Origin: JAKFEW01 sp036675505
Lineage (GTDB): Bacteria; Cyanobacteriota; Sericytochromatia; S15B-MN24; JAQBPE01
Assembly: GCA_036675505.1 (NCBI GenBank)
Contig: JAKFEW010000107.1
Coordinates: 1-43,701, forward strand
Length of the DNA: 43,701 nucleotides
Reading direction: 5' to 3'
Shown: piece by piece, positions 37,386-43,701 of the stretch
Layout of the letters: every line of letters starts with the position of its first letter
Numbering within the stretch: position 1 is the first letter of the stretch
Made by a program: the position numbers and the translations under genes
Notes under the pieces: generated by a model
Database searches by the model: none
The model's input: only the letters and a program-made list of their open reading frames with translations
Told to the model about the DNA's origin: nothing

Positions 37386-39116
37386 ATGGCCCGGACGCTC
37401 CCCACGCTCGCCCTCGCGCTCGGCCTGCTGCCGGCGCTCTCGGCGCCCGCCCTCGCCTGTGGCGGGTTCTTCTGCATGCGCATGCCGATGGACCAGGCCG
37501 GCGAGCGGATCCTGTTCGTGGCGGACGGCTACGAGACGGTCGCCCACGTGCAGATCCGCTACCAGGGCGACGCGAAGAAGTTCAGCTGGGTCGTGCCCAC
37601 GCCCACCGAGCCCAAGCTCGGCGTGGGCTCCGACGTGCTCTTCGCCCAGCTCGAGAATTCCACCCGGCCGCAGTTCCAGCTCAACCTCAAGAACCTCGGC
37701 GATTGCGAGTTCCCGTACCCGGCCGCCCCGGGGGCGGCCAGCGAGTCGATGCGACAGAAGAAGAATGGCGACGTCGAGGTGATCTCGCAGGAGAAGGTCG
37801 GGCCCTACGACTCGGCGGTGATCCGGTCGAACGACCCGGCCGCGCTCAAGACCTGGCTGCGCAAGAACGGCTACGAGGTGCCGCCCAAGCTCGACCCGCT
37901 GCTCGACCCTTACGTGGCGGGCAAGTACTACTTCGTGGCGCTCAAGCTGCAGCAAGACCGCGCCTCGGGCGACTTGCAGCCGATCACGCTGCGCTACCGC
38001 GCCAGCAAGCCGGGCATCCCGATCCGCCTGACGGCGGTCGCCGCGACGCCCGACATGGATCTGTACGTCTGGGTGCTGGGCCGCGATCGCGCGATCCCCG
38101 AGAACTACCGCCACGCGCGCATCAACGAGGCGAAGGTGGACTGGCTCTCGGGCGGCTCGAACTACCGCTCGGTGGTGACCCAGGCGGCCAACGAGGCGGG
38201 CGGGCAGGCCTTCGTGACGGACTACGCGGGTGATGCGAAGGTGATGGACCTCGACATCATGGCAGGCAAGCGCCACGACCTCGCCAGGCTGGGGAGACTG
38301 ACCGACCCCGTGCTGTTCTTGCGAGCGGTCCAGGACGACGGCTACTTCCAGCCGGGGTCGCAGAACGCCCTGGCCTTCGTGCGGCGCTACGTGCCGATCC
38401 CCAAGGACATGAAGGACGTCTGGGAGCCGGGCTTCTACTCCAACCCCGAGCAATACCGCGAGCAGCTCGCCAAGCGCGGCGTGCGGGTCGACGCGGCCAG
38501 GGCCGCGGCCGAGCTCGAGGAGACCGTCGTGAAGCCCTTCCGCGACATCCGCAAGGCCTTCGATCGGCACCCCTACCTGACGCGCATGTACACGACCATG
38601 TCGCCCGAGGAGATGACGCAGGACCCGCTCTTCCGCTTCACCGCGATCCTGCCCGACGTGTCCAACGTCCACAAGGCCGATGGCGTGCGGGATTGCCGCA
38701 AGGTCAAGGAGTACTGGAAGGCGCCGGTGACGATCACCCTGCAAGACGGCACGCGCTTCACCGTCGACCCCTCCAAGACCTCCGGGCCCCGGCGCTGGGG
38801 CCGGGGCGGCGCGTTGCCCGAGCCGGCGCAGCCCGTGGTCGGTCTGGACGACGAGGTGGCGAAAATGCCGGCGGCGATCGCGATCGAGCAGCTCAAGCCC
38901 GACGGCCCTGTGTCGGTCATCCGCGACAACAGCGTCGACGTGCGCGCCACGCTCGACCGCGTCGAGCGCGGCCGCTCGCTGCCCAGCTGGCGCGGCGAAG
39001 GCTTCGGCTGCGCCCACACGCGCGGGCCCGCGCCTGCGAGCCAGGGGGGCGGCGAGGGCGTCGGGCTCGCCGCGCTCGTGCTCGGCCTGATCGGCTGGCG
39101 CCGCTGGCGCCGCTAG
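37386..39116 (+). CDS. DUF2330-family exported protein with Cys-TM-Arg C-terminal tail
   Basis: A 576-residue protein. The signal peptide (ALGLLPALSAPALA) is followed at once by ACGGFFC, and the mature N-terminal half (ERILFVADGYETVAHVQIRYQGDAKKFSWVVPTPTEPKL) is diagnostic of DUF2330, an uncharacterised family frequent in Myxococcota and other diderms. The C-terminus has FGCAHTRG, a Gly-rich spacer, a hydrophobic helix (GLAALVLGLIG) and WRRWRR. This is the layout of MYXO-CTERM/GlyGly-CTERM sorting tails that are cleaved and lipid-linked for surface display. TTTGGAGG lies before the ATG. Molecular function unknown. It ends four bases before the stop of the convergent ABC operon. Confidence 0.85.
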   Translation: MARTLPTLALALGLLPALSAPALACGGFFCMRMPMDQAGERILFVADGYETVAHVQIRYQGDAKKFSWVVPTPTEPKLGVGSDVLFAQLENSTRPQFQLNLKNLGDCEFPYPAAPGAASESMRQKKNGDVEVISQEKVGPYDSAVIRSNDPAALKTWLRKNGYEVPPKLDPLLDPYVAGKYYFVALKLQQDRASGDLQPITLRYRASKPGIPIRLTAVAATPDMDLYVWVLGRDRAIPENYRHARINEAKVDWLSGGSNYRSVVTQAANEAGGQAFVTDYAGDAKVMDLDIMAGKRHDLARLGRLTDPVLFLRAVQDDGYFQPGSQNALAFVRRYVPIPKDMKDVWEPGFYSNPEQYREQLAKRGVRVDAARAAAELEETVVKPFRDIRKAFDRHPYLTRMYTTMSPEEMTQDPLFRFTAILPDVSNVHKADGVRDCRKVKEYWKAPVTITLQDGTRFTVDPSKTSGPRRWGRGGALPEPAQPVVGLDDEVAKMPAAIAIEQLKPDGPVSVIRDNSVDVRATLDRVERGRSLPSWRGEGFGCAHTRGPAPASQGGGEGVGLAALVLGLIGWRRWRR

Positions 39117-39120
39117 CGGC

Positions 39121-40257
39121 TCAGGCCAGCGTCTTGCGGAACCGCCAGACGCCGGCCGCCACCGCCACGACGCCCAGGGCCGCGAGGGCCGCGAAGGACG
39201 GCCACAGCGCGCCGAAATCCGCGGCCTTGAGGAAGAGCGCGCGCATGATGCTCATCATGTGCCGCAGCGGGTTCAGGTAGGTCAGCGCCTGGATCGGGGC
39301 TGGCATGTTCTCGAGCGGGAACATGAACCCCGAGAGCAGGATCGCCGGGAATGCCAACAGGAACGCGCCCATCATCGCCTGCTGCTGCGTGCGGCTGATC
39401 GTCGAGATGAACAGCCCGGCGGCCAGCGTGGTCGCGAGGTAGGTCGCGACAGCCGCGAAGAACAAGACCAGGCTGCCGCGCAGCGGCACCTCGAACCACC
39501 AGGTGGCGACGACCAGCACGATCGCCGCGTCGATCAGCCCGATCAGCGCGAAGGGCACCGTCTTGCCGAGGATCAGCTCGATCGGCCGCAGCGGCGTGAC
39601 CAGCAGCTGCTCGAGCGTGCCGATCTCGCGCTCGCGCACGATCGCCATCGCTGTGAGGTTGAGCGTGATCACCGTGATCAACATGACCAGCACGCCCGGC
39701 ACGTAGAACGGCCGGCTCTCGAGGTTCGGGTTGTACCAGGCGCGCGCTTCCAGCGTGAGCGGCGCGGCCGGGCGGACGCGCCCCGCGCGGGCGGCCTGGT
39801 CGGCCGCGCGCTCGGCCACGTAGGCCGCCGCGATGCGCGTCGCGTAGCCCGAAACCAAGGCGGCGGCGTTGGCGTCCGTGCCGTCCGCGGCGAACATGAC
39901 CGCGGGCGCGCGCCCCGCCGCGGCGTCGCGCTCGAGGCCCGGCGGCAGCTCGAGCAGCGCCCGCACGCGGCCTGCGTCGAGCAGCGCGCGCGCCTCCTGG
40001 TCGCTCGCGGGCCAGGCCACCACGTCGAAGTAGCCCGAGCGCTCGAAGCGCGCCACCAGCTCGCGCGAGGCGGCGCTGTGGTCGCGGTCGAGCACGGCGG
40101 TCGCCACGTGGCGCACGTCGGTGGTCGCGGCGTAGGTGAAGACCACCACCTGCACGACCGGCACGGCGAACAGCACGAAGCGCATGCGCGGGTCGCGGAA
40201 GACCTGGCGCAGCTCCTTGACGACGATCGCCCGCACGCGGGCCAGGAACTCGCTCAT
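39121..40257 (-). CDS. ABC-2 type transporter permease (YbhR/YbhS-like)
   Basis: A 378-residue membrane protein. The N-terminal helix (about 23-43: MRFVLFAVPVVQVVVFTYA) is followed by a periplasmic domain of about 130 residues. Five C-terminal helices contain the ABC-2 pattern (GVLVMLITVITLNLTAMAIVREREIGTLEQLLVTPLRP). The ATG at 40257 overlaps the upstream stop (ATGA); the longer frame beyond it is not real. It pairs with the next permease to form the membrane channel, driven by the two ATPases and linked to an HlyD-type adaptor. It is the last gene of the operon. Confidence 0.92.
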   Translation of the reverse strand: MSEFLARVRAIVVKELRQVFRDPRMRFVLFAVPVVQVVVFTYAATTDVRHVATAVLDRDHSAASRELVARFERSGYFDVVAWPASDQEARALLDAGRVRALLELPPGLERDAAAGRAPAVMFAADGTDANAAALVSGYATRIAAAYVAERAADQAARAGRVRPAAPLTLEARAWYNPNLESRPFYVPGVLVMLITVITLNLTAMAIVREREIGTLEQLLVTPLRPIELILGKTVPFALIGLIDAAIVLVVATWWFEVPLRGSLVLFFAAVATYLATTLAAGLFISTISRTQQQAMMGAFLLAFPAILLSGFMFPLENMPAPIQALTYLNPLRHMMSIMRALFLKAADFGALWPSFAALAALGVVAVAAGVWRFRKTLA

Positions 40258-41384
40258 GCCAGCTTCTTCCGGAAGACGCGGGTCGCGAGCGCGAGCGCGA
40301 CGAGCGCGAAGGCCCCGAGGGCCGCGATCTGCCAGGCCACGCCGGCCAGGTCCAGGCCCTTGAGGTGGATGCCGCGCAGCACGTCCACGAAGTAACGGGC
40401 CGGGAAGAGGCCCGAAAGCGCCTGGATCGGCCGCGGCATGTCGGCGATCGCGAAGACCAGGCCCGAGAGCAAGAACGACGGCAGCAGCGTCGTGAGGAAG
40501 GCCACCTGGCTCGCGAGCAGCTGGCTGCGCGCGACCGTGCTGATCAAGATGCCGAAGCCCAGCGTGGCGCCCAGGAAGACCGAGGTGGCGGCGAACCACA
40601 GCCAGACGCTGCCGCGCAGCGGCACCTCGAAGACGAAGCGCGACACCGCCAGCGCGAGCGCGGCGTCGGCCAGCCCGATCAGGAAGTACGGCGCGAGCTT
40701 GCCCACGATCAGCTCGGGGCCCGTCACGGGCGTCGCGATCAGGGTCTCCATCGTGCCGGTCTCCCACTCGCGCGCGATCGTGAGCGAGGTCATGAGGGCT
40801 GCGATGATGGCCAAAATCGTGGCGACGAGCCCGGGCACGATCGCGTTGCGCGTCACGAGGTCCGGGTTGTACCAGATGCGCGGGCGCAGCTCGAGGGCGG
40901 CGGCCTGCGGGCTTGCGCCGAGCGGGGCCGCGGCCGCGCGCGCGAGGTCGGCCGCGTGGCTCGCGACCACGGCGTCCGCGTAGCCCTGCACGAGCGCGCC
41001 GACCGTGGGGTCCGAGCCGTCGACCACCAGCTGCAGCGCGGTCGGGCGGCCCCGGGCGGCGTTTCGGCCGAGCTCGGGCGGCACGACGAGCGCGGCGCGC
41101 GCCTTGCCGCTGGCGAGCGCCCGCTCGAGCTCGGCATACGAGCCGCCGGGCGCGACGCGGAAGTAGGGCGAGCCCGCGAAGGCGGCCACCAGCCGGCGGC
41201 TCTCGGCGGTGCCGCTCTGGTCCCAGACGGCGATCGCCACGTCGTCGACGTCGAGCGACAGGGTCCAGCCGAAGAGGCCGAGCAGCAGGAACGGGATGAA
41301 GAGCGCGAGCAGCAGGCTGCGCGGGTCGCGCCTGACGTGCAGGAACTCCTTGCGCATGACCGCGGCGAGCCTGCGCGGCCTCAT
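40254..41384 (-). CDS. ABC-2 type transporter permease (YbhS-like)
   Basis: A 376-residue protein with the same topology as the following permease: basic N-terminus with MRKEFLHVRRDPRS, a first helix (LLLALFIPFLLLGLFGW), a large periplasmic domain, and ABC-2 motif TSLTIAREWETGTMETLIATPVTGPELIVGK, then hydrophobic helices. The two permeases are homologous and probably a heterodimer. Their shared layout and their overlap (ATGA) match the ybhS-ybhR gene pair, whose exporter in E. coli has been linked to small cation and drug export. Substrate here unknown. Confidence 0.92.
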   Translation of the reverse strand: MRPRRLAAVMRKEFLHVRRDPRSLLLALFIPFLLLGLFGWTLSLDVDDVAIAVWDQSGTAESRRLVAAFAGSPYFRVAPGGSYAELERALASGKARAALVVPPELGRNAARGRPTALQLVVDGSDPTVGALVQGYADAVVASHAADLARAAAAPLGASPQAAALELRPRIWYNPDLVTRNAIVPGLVATILAIIAALMTSLTIAREWETGTMETLIATPVTGPELIVGKLAPYFLIGLADAALALAVSRFVFEVPLRGSVWLWFAATSVFLGATLGFGILISTVARSQLLASQVAFLTTLLPSFLLSGLVFAIADMPRPIQALSGLFPARYFVDVLRGIHLKGLDLAGVAWQIAALGAFALVALALATRVFRKKLA

Positions 41385-41403
41385 GGCCGCCCCTGCCCGC
41401 GGC

Positions 41404-42357
41404 TCATCGCCGGGCCGCCTGGCGGTCGTGCGCCTCGACCAGCGAGACGAACACGTCCTCCATCGCGGGCGGCACGCGCTCGGCCAGGGCCTGGGGCTCG
41501 TCCGCGAGCGCCGCGCGCACGGCCGCGAGCACGCCGGCCGCGGTGTCGCGCTCGGCCACCACGTGCAGGCCGCGGCCGAACAGCGCGACCTCGCGCACGC
41601 CCGCGAGCTCGGCGAGCGCGTCCATCCGCTCGGCGGGCCGTTCGCAGCGGACCTCGACGATCGCGTCGGTCATGTGGACCGTCTTGAGCTCGGCCGGCGT
41701 GCCCGCCGCGATCATCGCGCCGCGGTAGATCAGCGCGAGCCGGTCGCAGTACTCGGCCTCCTCCATGTAGTGCGTCGTCACGAAGATCGTCACGCCCTGG
41801 GCCGCCAGGTCATGGATCAGATCCCAGAAGACCCGGCGGCCGAGCGGGTCGGTGCCGCTCGTGGGCTCGTCGAGGAACAGGATCGGCGGCTCGTGCAGCA
41901 CGGCCGCGCCGAGCGCGAGGCGTTGCTTGAGGCCACCCGGCAGCGTGCCCGTGAGCGCGTCGCGGCGGGCCGTGAGCCCCGCGAGCGCGAGCACCTCGGC
42001 CATGCGGCCGGCCAGGCGCTGGCCCGCGAGCCCGTAGATGCGCCCGAAGAAGTCCAGGTTCTCGGCCACCGTCAGGTCGTCGTAGAGCGAGAAGCGCTGG
42101 CTCATGTAGCCGATCCGCCGCTTGATCGCGTCCTGGTCGTGGCGCACGTCGAAGCCCGCCACCACGCCGGTGCCGGCCGTCGGCGCGAGCAGGCCGCAGA
42201 GCATGCGGATCGTGGTGGACTTGCCGGCGCCGTTGGGGCCCAGGAAGCCGAAGATCTCGCCCACCGCCACGTCCAGCGTGAGGCCCGTGACCGCGACGAA
42301 GTCGCCGAAGCGGCGCTCGAGCCCGCGGATCGACACCGCCGGCCCCTCAGGCGGCAC
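41404..42357 (-). CDS. ABC transporter ATPase, second of two
   Basis: A 317-residue nucleotide-binding protein. Walker A is GPNGAGKS, the Q-loop YMSQRFSLYDDLTV, Walker B ILFLDEPTSGTDP and the H-loop VTTHYMEEAEYC. The signature motif is LPGGLKQRL instead of LSGGxKQ, a deviation at the conserved Ser. It ends with a C-terminal accessory domain (VPPAMEDVFVSLV), as in drug-exporter ATPases. It begins with GTG at 42357, inside the last codons of the upstream ATPase (11-base overlap). In E. coli YbhF the equivalent two ATPases are one fused polypeptide; here they are separate. Confidence 0.93.
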   Translation of the reverse strand: MPPEGPAVSIRGLERRFGDFVAVTGLTLDVAVGEIFGFLGPNGAGKSTTIRMLCGLLAPTAGTGVVAGFDVRHDQDAIKRRIGYMSQRFSLYDDLTVAENLDFFGRIYGLAGQRLAGRMAEVLALAGLTARRDALTGTLPGGLKQRLALGAAVLHEPPILFLDEPTSGTDPLGRRVFWDLIHDLAAQGVTIFVTTHYMEEAEYCDRLALIYRGAMIAAGTPAELKTVHMTDAIVEVRCERPAERMDALAELAGVREVALFGRGLHVVAERDTAAGVLAAVRAALADEPQALAERVPPAMEDVFVSLVEAHDRQAARR

Positions 42358-43279
42358 CGGGGGCCTCCTCCGCGCCGAGCAGCGCGACGAAGACGTCCTC
42401 GAGCGAGGGCTCGATCGGACGGTGGGGGCCGACCTGCAGCCCCTGGGCCGCGAGGGCCCGCTCGGCCTGCTGGAGCGCGGCTTGCGGGTCCTCCGCGAGC
42501 AGGTGGACCCGATCGCCGAAGAGCCCGACCGCGCCCGGCGGGAAGTACGGGCGGAGCAGGGTCGCCGCCCGGCGCGCGTCGGCCGGGCGCAGCTCGAGCA
42601 GGCGGCCCGGCAGCCTGGCCTTGAGGCCGGTGGGGTCGGCGATCGCCACCGCCCGCCCGTGGTGCAGCATCGCGAGCCGGCCGCAGCGCTCGGCCTCGTC
42701 GAGGTAGGCGGTCGCCACCACGATCGTGGTGCGGCGCTCGCGCACCAGGCGGTAGAGCAGGCGCCAGAAGTCGCGGCGCGAGACCGGATCGACGCCGTTG
42801 GTGGGCTCGTCGAGCAGCAGCACCGGCGGCACGTGCACGAGCGCGCAGGCCAGCGCGAGCTTCTGCTTCATGCCGCCCGACAGGGCGCCCGCGAGCCGGT
42901 CGCGGAACTCGGCGAGGCCGACGAAGCCCAACAGCTCGTCCATCCGCGCGCGCGCGGCCTGGCGCGGCAGCTCGCGCAGCTCGGCGAAGAAGGCCAGGTT
43001 CTCGGCCACCGTGAGGTCGACGTAGAGGCCGAAGCGCTGCGGCATGTAGCCGATGGTCGCGGCCAGGGCTTCTCCGCCTTCGCGGACCGGCAGCCCGCCC
43101 ACGTGGGCCTGGCCTTCGCTCGGGTCGAGCAGGCCGGCCAGCATGCGCAAGGTGGTGGTCTTGCCCGCGCCGTCGGGGCCGACCAGGCCGAAGATCTCGC
43201 CCGCGGCGACCTCGAAGCTGAGCCCGTCGACCGCGATCAGCTCGCCGAAGCGCCGCACGAGGCCCGTCGCGCGCACCAT
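42347..43279 (-). CDS. ABC transporter ATPase, first of two
   Basis: A 310-residue nucleotide-binding protein with Walker A GPDGAGKT (Asp in place of the usual Asn), Q-loop YMPQRFGLYVDLTV, signature LSGGMKQKL, Walker B VLLLDEPTNGVDP and a C-terminal domain ending EDVFVALLGAEE. It starts ATG at 43279, overlapping the stop of the adaptor gene by one base (TGATG), and overlaps the next ATPase by 11 bases. The consensus signature here and the deviant one in its partner suggest that the two ATP sites are not equivalent. Confidence 0.94.
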   Translation of the reverse strand: MVRATGLVRRFGELIAVDGLSFEVAAGEIFGLVGPDGAGKTTTLRMLAGLLDPSEGQAHVGGLPVREGGEALAATIGYMPQRFGLYVDLTVAENLAFFAELRELPRQAARARMDELLGFVGLAEFRDRLAGALSGGMKQKLALACALVHVPPVLLLDEPTNGVDPVSRRDFWRLLYRLVRERRTTIVVATAYLDEAERCGRLAMLHHGRAVAIADPTGLKARLPGRLLELRPADARRAATLLRPYFPPGAVGLFGDRVHLLAEDPQAALQQAERALAAQGLQVGPHRPIEPSLEDVFVALLGAEEAPGAA

Positions 43280-43701
43280 CAGCGCAGCCTGATCGCGGCG
43301 TCGGCCGGCATGCCGGGCTTGAGCTCGAGGTCCGGGTTGGGCACGTCGATCTTCACGCGGTAGACCAGCTTCACGCGCTCCTTCGCGGTCTGCACGGCGC
43401 GCGGCGTGAACTCGGCCTGCGAGGCGAGGAACGTCACCCGGCCCGGGTAGGTCCTGGCGGGCCAGGTGTCCGTCGTGATCGTGGCCGCCTGGCCGAGCTT
43501 CACGCGGCCGAGGTCGCTCTCGGCCACGTAGCCGCGCAGGTAGACGTCGCTCAGGTGGGCGATCGTGACGGCCGGGGCGCCGGGCGCGACCACCTCGCCG
43601 GGCTCGACGTGGTGGGCGAGCACCACGCCGTCCAGCGGCGCGAGCACGCGCGCGTCGCCCAGGCGCGTCCGCGCGAGCGCGCGCGCGGCCTGGGCCTGGG
43701 C
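43279..43701 (-). CDS. HlyD-family membrane fusion protein, C-terminal part
   Basis: The window ends inside this minus-strand gene; 140 C-terminal residues are visible. They contain the second half of a helical hairpin (AQAQAARALARTRLGDARV), the lipoyl half-motif (LAPLDGVVLAHHVEPGEVV), and the beta-barrel and strand segments typical of HlyD/YbhG adaptors (YLRGYVAESDLGRVKLGQAATI, GRVTFLASQAEFTPRAVQT, LKPGMPADAAIRL). The phrase FTPRAVQT is characteristic of YbhG-like adaptors. It joins inner-membrane permeases to a TolC-type channel. It is the upstream partner in the ABC exporter operon, coupled by TGATG. Confidence 0.9.
   Translation of the reverse strand, partial: AQAQAARALARTRLGDARVLAPLDGVVLAHHVEPGEVVAPGAPAVTIAHLSDVYLRGYVAESDLGRVKLGQAATITTDTWPARTYPGRVTFLASQAEFTPRAVQTAKERVKLVYRVKIDVPNPDLELKPGMPADAAIRLR

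Noticed and set aside
1..43701. tRNA, rRNA, transposase, integrase or phage genes
   Set aside because: I looked for cloverleaf and CCA-type ends in the intergenic gaps and for recombinase motifs in the frames and saw none; a covariance-model scan would be decisive.

Overview
The window is about 43.7 kb of GC-rich, densely coded bacterial chromosome. Gene ends often overlap (TGATG, ATGA, CTAG). Nine predicted lipoproteins with lipoboxes, a TolC-type outer-membrane protein, a carboxypeptidase-regulatory/beta-barrel protein and a DUF2330 protein with a Cys-TM-Arg C-terminal tail all indicate a Gram-negative envelope. The style resembles Myxococcota or other high-GC, deep-branching diderms such as the Sericytochromatia-like relatives of Cyanobacteria. 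The sequence alone does not decide between them. I saw no rRNA, tRNA, CRISPR array, phage or transposase gene, so this looks like ordinary chromosome with many lineage-specific genes. Layout, left half: 1-4250 holds the end of an unknown gene, a P-loop kinase-like protein with a methyltransferase, an EF-hand lipoprotein, an alkyltransferase-like (ATL) DNA-repair protein coupled to a small secreted protein, a single-TM protein and a second methyltransferase. 4373-4566 is a simple-repeat tract ending in a strong hairpin. 4612-8898 (minus) is a compact four-gene operon: a RapA/HepA-type SNF2 helicase, a 30-residue microprotein, a 695-residue coiled-coil protein with two Cys-rich zinc-ribbon-like clusters, and a 93-residue protein with a hydrophobic tail. 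I consider this the best candidate for an undescribed system. 9076-11121 is a two-component pair. 11254-20445 holds envelope proteins: a repeat lipoprotein, a cyclophilin lipoprotein, a Spy/CpxP-like lipoprotein, PlsC, an NHL-repeat lipoprotein, another lipoprotein and a Sel1-repeat protein. Right half: 20475-23642 is a large MalT-like ATPase/TPR regulator ending in a BTAD-like domain, followed by two tandemly duplicated lipoproteins. 25822-26580 is a MerR/TipAS regulator with a clear operator. 26689-30010 has a Pro/Tyr/Gln-rich protein, a UMF1-type MFS transporter, a pseudopilin-like protein and a MarR regulator. 30326-34551 is an envelope operon (Ig-like lipoprotein, beta-barrel protein, TolC-like protein). 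34582-37025 is a divergent pair: a papain-like cysteine protease candidate and a coiled-coil protein. 37109-39116 has a small hydrophilic protein and the DUF2330 protein. 39121-43701 is a YbhGFSR-like ABC exporter operon in which the two ATPases are separate genes. Recurring non-coding signals: a GGGTATA/GGGGTATC element precedes at least nine start codons and is always oriented toward the gene. A C/T-rich tract next to a GCAA-tetraloop hairpin occurs three times between genes.
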